Positions 1 through 8,621 of a stretch of DNA of 64,000 nt are shown here, one piece after another. The notes below the pieces were generated by a model, which was not told where the DNA came from, did not search any database, and saw nothing but the letters and a program-made list of their open reading frames with translations. The translations under genes and the position numbers were made by a program. Every line of letters starts with the position of its first letter. Within the stretch, counting starts at the first letter, position 1. Source of the DNA: an uncultured Prevotellaceae bacterium (lineage in GTDB: Bacteria; Bacteroidota; Bacteroidia; Bacteroidales; Bacteroidaceae); NCBI GenBank assembly GCA_902801375.1, contig CADCIB010000002.1:124001-188000 (forward strand), in the 5' to 3' direction.

Positions 1-1866
1 GATGTTCTGTCCCCATACCCCTGCATAGGCGAGGAAGAAACGTTGGTCGGCAGTCAGTCCGTCGACGGTGGGCAGAGGATTGTTGCGTGTGGCGTTCTTA
101 TAGGCATACCAAGCCACCTGCAGACCACCGTGGTCGGCCAAGTTCTCACCCAGCGTCAGACGGCCGTTGGCATTGAGGTCGGGCAGCACCTTGATGGCCG
201 AGAAGAAGTCGGCGTAGCGGTCGGTACGCTCCACAAACATCTTGCCGTCCTGCTCTGTCCACCAGTCGGTCATGTTTCCGCTCTTGTCAAAGCGGCGGCC
301 CTGGTCGTCAAAGCCGTGGGTCATCTCATGTCCGATTACCACGCCGATGGCTCCATAGTTGAAGGCATCGTCGGCCTGCGGGTCGAAGAAGGGACGCTGC
401 AGGATGCCTGCGGGGAAGCAGATCTCGTTGGTAGTGGGGTTGTAGTAAGCGTTGACGGTCTGCGGGGTCATGTACCATTGGTTGATGTCGACAGGCTTGC
501 CGGCTGTACGGGCAATCTCGTCGCGGTTCCAGAATACTTGGCACGTCCTGACATTGTCAAGATACGACTTCTTGGGGTCGATCACCAGTCCGCTCATGTC
601 CTTCCACTTGTCGGGATAACCGATCTTCACGTAGAACGACGACAGCTTGGCCAGGGCAGCCATCTTGGTGTCGGGCTCCATCCATGTCTGAGCCAGGATG
701 CGCTCGGCCAGAGCCACCTGCAGGTTCTTGACGAGGGTCTTCATGCGCTCTTTCGAAGTCTCAGGGAAGAAACGCTCGCAATACATTCTTCCCAGGGCCT
801 CGCCCATGACAGCTTCCACCTGGTTGGTGGCGCGCTTCCAGCGGGGATAGTCTTCCTGGCGGCCACGCATGGTCTTGCCGAAGAAGTCGAAGTTGGCCTC
901 GTTCACCTTGTCGCTCAGATAGCCAGAGGCTCCGAGGATGGCGTCCCATTCCATGTAGGCACGCAGCTGGTCGGCGCTATGGTTGGCAATGAGTTTGTCG
1001 GCTCCGTCGAGGAAGGCGGGCTGTCCCACCACCATCTCCTGGATGTCCTTCTCTTTGACGTTTTGTGCCATCAGGTATTCAGCCAGTGGGATGTTCGGCC
1101 AACGGCTCTGAAACTCCTTGAGCGTCATCTTGTTGTAGTTGGCTTCTGGGTCGCGCAGCTCTGTGCGGTTTTTGCTCACCTTGGCCAGTTCTGTCTCGTA
1201 GTCTACAATCATGTTCATCTTCTTCGTAGCTTCTTTCTTGCTGAAGCCGAAGAGTTGGAACATGCGCACGATGTGCTTCTTGTAGGCGTTGCGGATATCG
1301 GTCGTGGCCTTGTCGGTGTCTAAGTAATACTCCTTTTGGCCGAGCACGAGGCCGCCTTGATGCAGGCTGAGTATGTTCATGGAAGCATTCTTCTCGTCAG
1401 CTCCGAAGCCAGCTCCGAAGGGTACGCCAACGCCGAAGTCGGCATACTTCATGATGATGGCGCGAAGGCTCTCCACATTCTTGGCGGCCTCCATCTCGTT
1501 GATGAAAGGCATGAGCGGAGCCACGCCTTCCTTGTTGCGGCGCACGGAGTCCATGGCCAGGCGGTAGAAATCGCTCAGTTTGCGCTCCACGGTACCTTCC
1601 TTGAACGTGCCGTTCTGCAGTTCAGTGAGGATGTCATTGATGCGCTTGTTGTTGTCTTCCTGCAACTGGTCGAAGCTGCCGAAGCGAGAGTAGGCAGCGG
1701 GCAGGGGATTGTTCTTCATCCAGCCGCCACAGGCATACTGGTAGAAGTCGGTGCCTGGGCTGACGGTCTGGTTCAGGTTCTTCAGGTCGATGCCTGTCGA
1801 CTGCTGGGCAAAGGTGCCGAGTGAGGCTCCTGCCATCAGCATGATTGCAAACATTGTCTTTTTCAT
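1..1866 (-). CDS. pepO: M13 family zinc endopeptidase, C-terminus cut by window edge
   Basis: Neprilysin-like M13 metallopeptidase that should cleave peptides in the periplasm or at the cell surface. The protein starts MKKTMFAIMLMAGASLG with a signal peptide ending near AQQ (residue 22). The zinc motif HEMTH lies at about residues 513-517, and GENLADHGG at about residue 573 supplies the third zinc ligand (ENxxD), as in the family. About 622 residues are visible; family members are near 670, so only the last 50 or so are missing at the left edge. It lies 44 bp downstream of an ABC-F gene on the same strand and may share its transcript. Family assignment is firm; the natural substrate is unknown. 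Confidence 0.93.
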   Translation of the reverse strand, partial: MKKTMFAIMLMAGASLGTFAQQSTGIDLKNLNQTVSPGTDFYQYACGGWMKNNPLPAAYSRFGSFDQLQEDNNKRINDILTELQNGTFKEGTVERKLSDFYRLAMDSVRRNKEGVAPLMPFINEMEAAKNVESLRAIIMKYADFGVGVPFGAGFGADEKNASMNILSLHQGGLVLGQKEYYLDTDKATTDIRNAYKKHIVRMFQLFGFSKKEATKKMNMIVDYETELAKVSKNRTELRDPEANYNKMTLKEFQSRWPNIPLAEYLMAQNVKEKDIQEMVVGQPAFLDGADKLIANHSADQLRAYMEWDAILGASGYLSDKVNEANFDFFGKTMRGRQEDYPRWKRATNQVEAVMGEALGRMYCERFFPETSKERMKTLVKNLQVALAERILAQTWMEPDTKMAALAKLSSFYVKIGYPDKWKDMSGLVIDPKKSYLDNVRTCQVFWNRDEIARTAGKPVDINQWYMTPQTVNAYYNPTTNEICFPAGILQRPFFDPQADDAFNYGAIGVVIGHEMTHGFDDQGRRFDKSGNMTDWWTEQDGKMFVERTDRYADFFSAIKVLPDLNANGRLTLGENLADHGGLQVAWYAYKNATRNNPLPTVDGLTADQRFFLAYAGVWGQNI

Positions 1867-1910
1867 TTTGATAGTTTTATTGGATTGATGAATAATTTCA
1901 AAGGTGAGTG

Positions 1911-3956
1911 TTAGAGATTGGCTGTAGCCTTTTCCAGTTCTTCTGCCAGCTGCTCCCAGCGTTCGGTCTCTTCGTCGATGGCTTTCTTCAGCTCTGTGTA
2001 TTCGCTGACCACTTTCATGTCGCAGGCACCTTCTGGTGTGCAGAGAATGGCGTCGAGTTTCTTCTGTTGTTCCTCTAACTCCATGATGCGGTCTTCGCAT
2101 TCTTTTACGGCCTTCTCAGCCCTTTTTATCTTGCGCTGCTGCTCCTTGCGGTCAAGGTAGGCGAGCTTGGAGCTGATGGCCTCGTTTTGAGAAGTGGGGA
2201 GCGGGGAGCGGGAGGTGAGATTACCGCTGTCGTCAGATGTGTCTCGCTTGAAACTATTCTCGCTTCCTGCTTTCACCTCGCTTCTCGAATATGAGTTCGA
2301 ATTCCCCAATTCATTCAGATTCTCTATCTTGCGGCTACGCAGGAAGTCGTAGATGCCGCCAAGATGCTCTCGCACGCGTCCTCCGCCAAACTCATACACT
2401 TTGCTGACCAGCCCGTCGAGGAACTCACGGTCGTGGCTGACGATGATGGCTGTGCCGTCGAAGGCCAAAATGGCTTCTTTCAGAATGTCCTTCGACGCCA
2501 TATCCAGATGGTTGGTCGGCTCGTCGAGAATAAGCAGGTTGACGGGTTCGAGCAGGAGTTTGATCATAGCCAGCCGGCTTCGCTCTCCACCGCTGAGCAC
2601 TTTCACTTTCTTGTCGGCCTCCTCGCCGCCAAACATGAAGGCGCCAAGAATGTCGTTGATGCGCGACCGGATGTCGCCTTTGGCCACATAGTCGATGGTC
2701 TGGAACACCGTCAGGTTTTCGTCCAAGAGCTGTGCTTGGTTTTGGGCGAAATAGCCAATCTGCACGTTGTGCCCGATCTTCAGTTTACCATCGAACGGTA
2801 TCTCGTTCATGATGCACTTCACGAGCGTGGTCTTTCCCTCACCGTTCTTGCCCACGAAGGCCACCTTTTCGCCACGCTTGATGGTCAGGTCTACGTGGTC
2901 GAAGACCAGGTGCGTGGTGAGCGGTGGGTGTTGGGAGGTGAGCGGATACTCCTTTCTGACGTTGTCGCAAATCACGGGATAGTCGCCCGAACGGAGGCAG
3001 GGAGGAAATTTCAGGTGCATGGTGCGATTGTCCACCTCGTCAATCTCGATGGGCACCATTTTCTCCAGTTGTTTGATTTTCTGCTGCACCTGCACAGCCT
3101 TTGTGGCCTGATAGCGGAAACGCTCGATGAAGGCCCGCATGTCGGCCATCTCCTTCTGTTGGTTCTCGTAGGCACGTATTTGCTGTTCGCGTCGCTCTGC
3201 GCGGAGCTTCACGTATTCGTCGTATTTTACTTTGTAGTCTACTATCTGTCCGCAACTGATTTCCAAGGTGCGGTTGGTGACATTGTTGATAAAAGCCCGG
3301 TCGTGGCTCACCAATACTACGGCTTTGGCGCTCTGCATCAAGAATTGCTCCAGCCACTGTATGCTGTCGATGTCCAGATGGTTGGTGGGCTCGTCGAGGA
3401 GCAGCACATCGGGCTTCTGAAGCAGTATCTTGGCCAGTTCGATACGCATGCGCCATCCACCACTGAACTCGCTCGTCGGCCGGTCGAGGTCCGTTCGCTG
3501 GAATCCCAGGCCGCTCAAGGTGCGCTCCATTTCCGCCTCGTAGTTCTCGGCTCCCAGCAGCATGTAGCGCTCGTGCTCTTCCGTGTAGCGTTGCACGAGT
3601 TGCATGTAGTCGTTGCTTTCGTAGTCGGTCCGTTCGCTGAGCTCCTGGTTCATACGGTCGATTCTCTCCTTGAGCAGCGTCTGGTTGGCGAACGCCTTGC
3701 GTGTCTCTTCGCGCACGGTGGTGTCGTCGGAGAGGTTCATCACCTGTGGCAGATAGCCTATGACGATGTCTTTCGGCAGTGAGACGATACCCTCAGTGGG
3801 CTGTTGCTGTCCGCAAAGAATCCTGAGGAGGGTGGTTTTTCCTGCGCCGTTCTTGCCCACAAGGGCAATACGATCGTGGTCGTTCACCACGAAACTCGCA
3901 TCTTGGAACAGGGGCTTCACGCCAAATTCCACCTTCAGCCTTTCTACCGAAATCAT
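1911..3956 (-). CDS. ABC-F family ATPase (YheS/Uup-like) with C-terminal coiled coil
   Basis: Soluble twin-ATPase of the ABC-F family, whose members act on ribosomes rather than in transport. It has no membrane segments. The first Walker A is GKNGAGKTT (about residue 35), with the signature FSGGWRMR and Walker [12 protein letters not shown]. The second set is GKNGEGKTT, LSGGERSRLA and LILDEPTNHLD. A charged linker precedes a C-terminal coiled coil (about residues 590-681) like the Uup/YheS C-terminal domain. Two low-complexity stretches look inserted: SQHPPLTTHL before the second ATPase and TSRSPLPTSQ in the linker. Both are encoded by DNA containing CTCACCTCCC on the coding strand. Role (translation factor or antibiotic protection) cannot be chosen from sequence. 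Confidence 0.92.
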   Translation of the reverse strand: MISVERLKVEFGVKPLFQDASFVVNDHDRIALVGKNGAGKTTLLRILCGQQQPTEGIVSLPKDIVIGYLPQVMNLSDDTTVREETRKAFANQTLLKERIDRMNQELSERTDYESNDYMQLVQRYTEEHERYMLLGAENYEAEMERTLSGLGFQRTDLDRPTSEFSGGWRMRIELAKILLQKPDVLLLDEPTNHLDIDSIQWLEQFLMQSAKAVVLVSHDRAFINNVTNRTLEISCGQIVDYKVKYDEYVKLRAERREQQIRAYENQQKEMADMRAFIERFRYQATKAVQVQQKIKQLEKMVPIEIDEVDNRTMHLKFPPCLRSGDYPVICDNVRKEYPLTSQHPPLTTHLVFDHVDLTIKRGEKVAFVGKNGEGKTTLVKCIMNEIPFDGKLKIGHNVQIGYFAQNQAQLLDENLTVFQTIDYVAKGDIRSRINDILGAFMFGGEEADKKVKVLSGGERSRLAMIKLLLEPVNLLILDEPTNHLDMASKDILKEAILAFDGTAIIVSHDREFLDGLVSKVYEFGGGRVREHLGGIYDFLRSRKIENLNELGNSNSYSRSEVKAGSENSFKRDTSDDSGNLTSRSPLPTSQNEAISSKLAYLDRKEQQRKIKRAEKAVKECEDRIMELEEQQKKLDAILCTPEGACDMKVVSEYTELKKAIDEETERWEQLAEELEKATANL

Positions 3957-4007
3957 CTTGTTTTGTGCGCTTCAGGATTCCTTCCTGATATAATTAAAGT
4001 ATGGTAA

Positions 4008-4051
4008 GAAAAAAGAGTTAGGATAGGTATACGATGCCTTACTCCTAACTC
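4008..4051 (-). terminator. Rho-independent terminator of ilvE
   Basis: Arms GAGTTAGGA (4015-4023) and TCCTAACTC (4043-4051) form a 9-bp stem. On the minus strand the stem is followed by a run of T (4008-4014), which suits termination of the leftward ilvE transcript. Confidence 0.8.
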
Positions 4052-4070
4052 CTTTTGTCAGTTTATTCCA

Positions 4071-5093
4071 TTAGTCAATGATGACCATTGTCCATCCGTG
4101 CTTGTCCTCAACGGTGCCGTACTGGATGCCGCGGAGCGTCTTGTAGAGCTTCTCCGACCAGGGACCGGGCTTGCCGTCGTGTGAGAACACGTAGCGGTGG
4201 TCGTTGTCCAGGTCGTCGATATACGAGATGGGGCTGATGACGGCTGCTGTGCCGCAAGCGCCTGCCTCCTCGAATGTCGACAGCTCCTCTTCAGGAACAG
4301 GACGGCGCTCCACCTTCATGCCCAGATCCTCGGCCACCTGCATCAGGCTGCGGTTGGTGATGCTGGGCAGGATCGACGACGACTCGGGTGTGATGTAAGT
4401 GTTGTCCTTGATGCCGAAGAAGTTGGCGGCTCCACACTCGTCCATGTATTTCTTCTCTTTGGCGTCCACATAGAACTCAGCAGCATAGCCACGGTCGTGG
4501 GCGAACTTGCTGGCCTGAAGCGATGCGGCATAGTTGCCACCTACCTTGTAGCGACCTGTTCCGAGTGGTGCAGCACGGTCCCACTGACGGGTGATGACGT
4601 ACGGATTGCAGGAGAAACCACCCTTGAAGTAGGGGCCTACAGGCGTGACGAAGATGAGGAAGCAGTATTCGTTGGTCGGGCCTACACCCACCTGGGCACC
4701 GGTACCGATGAGGAGCGGACGCAGGTAGAGCGTGGCACCCGTTTCGTATGGCGGGATAAATTCCTGATTCAGCAATACAACTTTCTTGCACATTTCCAAG
4801 AACAGCTCAGTGGGAACTTCCGGCATGAGCAGTCCACGTGCGGTCTGCTGCAGACGCTCGGCATTGGCTTCCGGACGGAACAGGCGTACTTTACCGTCTT
4901 TGCCGCGATAGGCCTTCAAGCCCTCGAAGCCTTCCTGGCTATAGTGCAGACAGCTGGCAGCCATGTGCATGTTAAGATACTCGTCGGAGGTGATTTCAAT
5001 CTCACCCCACTTGCCATTACGATAGTTGCAACGGACGTTGTAGTCGGTTTTCGTGTAACTGAATGTAAGATTTGCCCAATCTAAGTTCTTCAT
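4071..5093 (-). CDS. ilvE: Branched-chain amino acid aminotransferase
   Basis: PLP-dependent class IV aminotransferase that interconverts branched-chain 2-oxo acids with valine, leucine and isoleucine, using glutamate as amino donor; cytosolic. Motifs include LYLRPLLIGTG, the lysine-bearing stretch YKVGGNYAAS, and DECGAANFFGI of the fold IV signature. The start chosen at 5093 (MKNLDWANLTF, 340 aa) matches family length; an in-frame ATG 14 codons earlier lies across the likely transcription start and is not preferred. A promoter and a strong terminator flank the gene, so it is probably transcribed alone. Confidence 0.95.
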   Translation of the reverse strand: MKNLDWANLTFSYTKTDYNVRCNYRNGKWGEIEITSDEYLNMHMAASCLHYSQEGFEGLKAYRGKDGKVRLFRPEANAERLQQTARGLLMPEVPTELFLEMCKKVVLLNQEFIPPYETGATLYLRPLLIGTGAQVGVGPTNEYCFLIFVTPVGPYFKGGFSCNPYVITRQWDRAAPLGTGRYKVGGNYAASLQASKFAHDRGYAAEFYVDAKEKKYMDECGAANFFGIKDNTYITPESSSILPSITNRSLMQVAEDLGMKVERRPVPEEELSTFEEAGACGTAAVISPISYIDDLDNDHRYVFSHDGKPGPWSEKLYKTLRGIQYGTVEDKHGWTMVIID

Positions 5094-5132
5094 GATTTTA
5101 AACGATTTATTGATGTTAATTGAATATCCGTG

Positions 5133-5164
5133 CAAAAGTACGAAGTTTTTTTGATACGCACAAC
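5133..5164 (-). promoter_or_regulatory. Promoter of ilvE
   Basis: TACTTTTG on the minus strand (5133-5140) matches the Bacteroidota -7 consensus TAnnTTTG. A GTTG (5161-5164), one base off the TTTG -33 element, lies 20 bp upstream. It sits 40 bp before the chosen ilvE start. Confidence 0.6.
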
Positions 5165-5239
5165 AATATGATAGTTAAATTACTTGAAATGGACAGAAAC
5201 GTGTTAGGCTGACTGTCAGGATGCAAGTCCCCGTCGTGC

Positions 5240-5440
5240 TTACGAATTGTCTGCATCGGCCAGAATGGCCTTGATTTCCTCGTCGGTCTTCGTCAGCCGG
5301 TCTTTGCACAGACGGATGAGTTGTTGCGCCCGCTTGAGCTTCTCGCCCATCTGGTCGATGTCGAGCTCGTCGTTTTCCATCATCTTGACAATCTGCTCCA
5401 GTTCGTGCAGCGCCTCTTCATATTTGATTGTCTTTTCCAT
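5240..5440 (-). CDS. xseB: Exodeoxyribonuclease VII small subunit
   Basis: 66-aa acidic helical protein (MEKTIKYEEALHELEQIVKM...), the normal length and pattern for XseB. XseB binds XseA to form the exonuclease that degrades single-stranded DNA from both ends. Typical features are the Y-E-x-A-L-x-E-L-E-x-I-V start and the G-E-K-L-K-R-A-Q-x-L helix. xseA usually sits just upstream, but here the next gene upstream is cca on the other strand and xseB has its own promoter, so the partner must be outside the window. Confidence 0.93.
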   Translation of the reverse strand: MEKTIKYEEALHELEQIVKMMENDELDIDQMGEKLKRAQQLIRLCKDRLTKTDEEIKAILADADNS

Positions 5441-5467
5441 TTGAATATATGATTATTGATTTCGTTG

Positions 5468-5499
5468 CAAATGTACGCAAATATTCCGATTCGTCCAAA
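5468..5499 (-). promoter_or_regulatory. Promoter of xseB
   Basis: TACATTTG on the minus strand (5468-5475) with TTTG (5496-5499) 20 bp upstream is a full Bacteroidota promoter, 28 bp before the xseB start. Confidence 0.75.
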
Positions 5500-5561
5500 C
5501 AAATGCCACTACAATCTTCTGCTTTTTTTGAAAAATGTGTGTCGGTATTCTTTTTTTTTCG

Positions 5562-5569
5562 TAACTTTG
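5562..5569 (+). promoter_or_regulatory. Promoter -7 element of cca
   Basis: TAACTTTG fits TAnnTTTG exactly and lies 19 bp before the cca start, implying a very short leader. No clear TTTG -33 element is at the expected distance. Confidence 0.6.
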
Positions 5570-5588
5570 TCCCCAAAATAAGCAAATT

Positions 5589-7079
5589 ATGAAGTTATAC
5601 TCCGATGCCGAATTGGCAGAGATACTCGATCAGGACATCTTTCATTTGATTGGCGAGGCTGCCGACCACTTGGGCGTGGAATGCTATGTGGTGGGCGGTT
5701 ACGTGCGCGATATTTTCTTGGAACGACCCTCTAACGACATCGATGTGGTGGTCGTGGGCAGCGGCATTGTGCTGGCAGAGGAGGTGAAGCGTAGGCTTGG
5801 CAGAAAAGCCCATCTGTCGGTATTCCGTAATTTCGGAACGGCCCAGGTGAAGGCTTATATTTCGAAGAGCGATGAGCGTGAGGAGTTGGAACTGGAGTTC
5901 GTAGGCGCCCGCCGAGAGAGCTATAGTCGTGATTCGCGGAAGCCCATCGTGGAGGACGGCTCATTAGAGGACGACCAGAACCGCCGCGACTTCACCATCA
6001 ATGCGATGGCCATTTGCCTCAACAAGGGGCGCTTTGGCGAACTGGTGGACCCCTTTGACGGTCTATACGATCTGGAGGACGGCATCATTCGCACCCCTCT
6101 CGACCCCGACATCACGTTCAGCGACGACCCCCTGCGCATGCTCCGATGCATCCGTTTTGCCACCCAGCTGAATTTCTTCATCGAGGAAGAAACCTTCGAT
6201 GCCCTGGAGCGCAATGCCGAGCGCATTAAAATCATCAGTGGCGAGCGCATTGCCGATGAACTGAACAAAATGATGATGTCTCCGCACCCCAGCAAGGGGT
6301 GGATGGACTTGCACCGTTGCGGTCTGTTGCCGCTCATCCTGCCCGAACTGTCCGATCTCGACATCGTGGAATCGCGCAACGGAAGGGAACATAAGAACAA
6401 CTTCTACCACACCCTCGAAGTATTGGAGAATGTCGTGAAAGCCTCCCTCCCGTCCTCCCTGAAGGGGGAACCCCCCAATCCACAGGCTTCTCTCTGGCTC
6501 CGTTGGGCTGCTTTGCTCCACGACATCGGGAAGCCGAAGAGCAAGCGGTGGGACAACCTGGCGGGCTGGACCTTCCACAATCACAACTACATCGGAGCGA
6601 AGATGGTGCCGGAGATTTTCCGCCGGATGAAACTGCCCCTCGACGCGAAGATGAAGTACGTGCAGAAACTCGTCGACCTGCACATGCGTCCCATCGTCAT
6701 TGCCGACGAAGAGGTGACCGACAGTGCCGTCCGTCGGCTCATGAACGATGCCGGCGACGACATCGACGACCTCATGACGCTTTGCGAGGCCGACATCACC
6801 AGCAAGAACGAGGTGCGCAAGAAGCACTTCCGCGAGAACTTCCGCATGGTGCGCGAGAAACTCACCGACCTGAAAGAGAAGGACTACAAGCGCCTGCTGC
6901 AGCCCGTCATCGACGGCAACGAGATTATGGAGTTGTTCCACCTCAAACCCTCAAAGGAGGTAGGCGAACTGAAGCAATATCTCAAGGACGCTGTGCTCGA
7001 CAACCGTGTGCCCAACGAGCGTGAGCCACTCATGCAACTGCTCCTGCAGAAAGCTGCGGAGATGGGCATTGAGAAGTGA
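5589..7079 (+). CDS. cca: CCA tRNA nucleotidyltransferase with HD domain
   Basis: Adds or repairs the 3' CCA end of tRNAs. The N-terminal polymerase-beta fold shows GGYVRD (residues 36-41) and the metal-binding D50xD52 pair, followed by the RRDFTINAMA region typical of the class II head. A C-terminal HD phosphohydrolase domain has LLHDIGKPKSK with H311-D312 and a later HMRP. The 496-aa length suits the HD-containing form. A short segment near residues 291-308 (SLPSSLKGEPPNPQ) is proline-rich and looks like an in-frame insertion, since HD enzymes normally run straight from the first helix into the HD motif. birA follows without a gap. Confidence 0.95.
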   Translation: MKLYSDAELAEILDQDIFHLIGEAADHLGVECYVVGGYVRDIFLERPSNDIDVVVVGSGIVLAEEVKRRLGRKAHLSVFRNFGTAQVKAYISKSDEREELELEFVGARRESYSRDSRKPIVEDGSLEDDQNRRDFTINAMAICLNKGRFGELVDPFDGLYDLEDGIIRTPLDPDITFSDDPLRMLRCIRFATQLNFFIEEETFDALERNAERIKIISGERIADELNKMMMSPHPSKGWMDLHRCGLLPLILPELSDLDIVESRNGREHKNNFYHTLEVLENVVKASLPSSLKGEPPNPQASLWLRWAALLHDIGKPKSKRWDNLAGWTFHNHNYIGAKMVPEIFRRMKLPLDAKMKYVQKLVDLHMRPIVIADEEVTDSAVRRLMNDAGDDIDDLMTLCEADITSKNEVRKKHFRENFRMVREKLTDLKEKDYKRLLQPVIDGNEIMELFHLKPSKEVGELKQYLKDAVLDNRVPNEREPLMQLLLQKAAEMGIEK

Positions 7080-7102
7080 ACAACGGATTCCACGCATGCA
7101 AG

Positions 7103-7846
7103 ATGAATTATGAATTGATATTTGTCAGCGAGACCGACTCTACCAACAGCTACCTGAAGCGGATGGAGACCGACGACAACGGCAAGCCAACCGTCGTGTG
7201 GACCGATTTCCAGACGGCGGGACGCGGCTGCGGCACCAACACCTGGGAGAGCGAGCCAGGCAAGAACCTCACGTTCAGCATCATGCTCAGGCCCCGCAAC
7301 ATTGCCGCTCGCGATCAGTTCATCCTCTCGATGGCGCACGCGGTCGCCCTCCAGCGCACGCTCTCCCTATATATAGATAATGTACGCGTGAAGTGGCCCA
7401 ACGACATCTATTGGAACGACCGTAAGCTGTGCGGCACGCTCATCGAGACATCGCTCGGAGCCCAGCACATCAAGACGTGCATCATCGGTACGGGCATCAA
7501 CGTCAACCAGCGCGTGTTCTGCAGCGATGCGCCCAATCCCGTGTCGCTCTGGCAGATTCTGCATCGTGAGCTAAACCGCGAGGAGGTGCTGCGTCAAGTG
7601 GTCGAACAGACCATCGCGTTGGCTCTGTTGGCTGAAGACGGACAGGCAGAGGCTATCCGCAGGGAATACGATGCTGCGCTCTATCGGAAAAACGAGCTGC
7701 ATGCCTATCGGTTGCCATCTGGTGAGCGTAGGGAATACATCCTGACTGGTGTTTCCGACGATGGTCATCTGCTCCTTATGCCACCCGGCAGCAGAGAGAT
7801 TGATGCCTACGCTTTCAAGGAAATACAGTTCCTGATAGATGAATGA
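7103..7846 (+). CDS. birA: Biotin--[acetyl-CoA-carboxylase] ligase, monofunctional
   Basis: Attaches biotin to the carboxyl-carrier lysine of biotin enzymes through biotinyl-AMP. Recognisable are ETDSTNSYLKR near the N-terminus, GRGCGTNTW (biotin/AMP loop, GRGRxGRxW in most homologues) and KWPNDIYWNDRKLCGTLIE. There is no N-terminal helix-turn-helix domain, so unlike E. coli BirA it should not act as a repressor. ATG 7103 (247 aa) places the first conserved strand at the N-terminus; a GTG at 7076 overlapping the cca stop would add nine residues and is less likely. Closely coupled to cca and followed by pyrH. Confidence 0.92.
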   Translation: MNYELIFVSETDSTNSYLKRMETDDNGKPTVVWTDFQTAGRGCGTNTWESEPGKNLTFSIMLRPRNIAARDQFILSMAHAVALQRTLSLYIDNVRVKWPNDIYWNDRKLCGTLIETSLGAQHIKTCIIGTGINVNQRVFCSDAPNPVSLWQILHRELNREEVLRQVVEQTIALALLAEDGQAEAIRREYDAALYRKNELHAYRLPSGERREYILTGVSDDGHLLLMPPGSREIDAYAFKEIQFLIDE

Positions 7847-7895
7847 ACCCCCGACAATCCCGAATCATACACAACAATCCCAAAATAAAACAACT

Positions 7896-8606
7896 ATGGC
7901 AAGATTTAAGAGAATTCTGTTGAAGCTCAGCGGTGAGAGTCTCGCCGCAGGAGGCAAGTTTGGTATCGACGAGCAGCGTCTTGGCGACTATGCCCGTCAG
8001 ATCAAGGAAATCCACGAAATGGGCGTGCAGATAGGCATCGTCATCGGTGGTGGCAACATCTTCCGCGGACTGAGCGGAGCCAAGAAGGGCTTCGACCGCG
8101 TGAAGGGCGACCAGATGGGCATGATGGCCACCGTCATCAACTCATTGGCGCTGAGCAGCGCACTCGATGCCGAGGGCGTGAAGAACAAGGTGCTCACGGC
8201 CATCCGAATGGAACCCGTGGGTGAGTTCTATTCCAAGTGGAAGGCCATCGACGCTATGAACGAGGGCTTCGTCTGCATCTTCTCCGCAGGCACGGGCTCC
8301 CCCTATTTCACCACCGACACGGGCTCTTCGCTGCGCGGTGTGGAGATCGAGGCCGACGTGATGCTGAAGGGTACCCGCGTGGACGGTGTCTACACTGCCG
8401 ACCCGGAGAAAGACCCCACCGCCACGAAGTTCAGCGACATCACCTACGAGGAGGTGCTGGCACGCAACCTGAAGGTGATGGACCTCTCGGCCATCGTTAT
8501 GTGCAACGACAACCACCTGCCCATCTACGTCTTCAACATGGACATCGTGGGCAATCTGAAGAAGGTCATCGACGGCGAAGATATCGGTACTTTGGTTCAC
8601 GCATAG
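7896..8606 (+). CDS. pyrH: UMP kinase
   Basis: Hexameric amino-acid-kinase-fold enzyme converting UMP to UDP with ATP in pyrimidine nucleotide synthesis. MARFKRILLKLSGESLAAGG is the standard start, and IGIVIGGGNIFRG and the C-terminal MDLSAIVMCNDN...PIYVFNM follow the family. The 236-aa length from ATG 7896 is normal; the longer frame opening at 7839 overlaps birA and lacks support. Same direction as cca and birA and probably in their transcript. Confidence 0.96.
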   Translation: MARFKRILLKLSGESLAAGGKFGIDEQRLGDYARQIKEIHEMGVQIGIVIGGGNIFRGLSGAKKGFDRVKGDQMGMMATVINSLALSSALDAEGVKNKVLTAIRMEPVGEFYSKWKAIDAMNEGFVCIFSAGTGSPYFTTDTGSSLRGVEIEADVMLKGTRVDGVYTADPEKDPTATKFSDITYEEVLARNLKVMDLSAIVMCNDNHLPIYVFNMDIVGNLKKVIDGEDIGTLVHA

Positions 8607-8621
8607 TAAACAAACGGACTT

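Noticed and set aside
2364-3782. 472-codon plus-strand frame opposite the ABC-F gene
   Set aside because: Shadow of the ABC-F gene, which has all expected ATPase motifs on the other strand.
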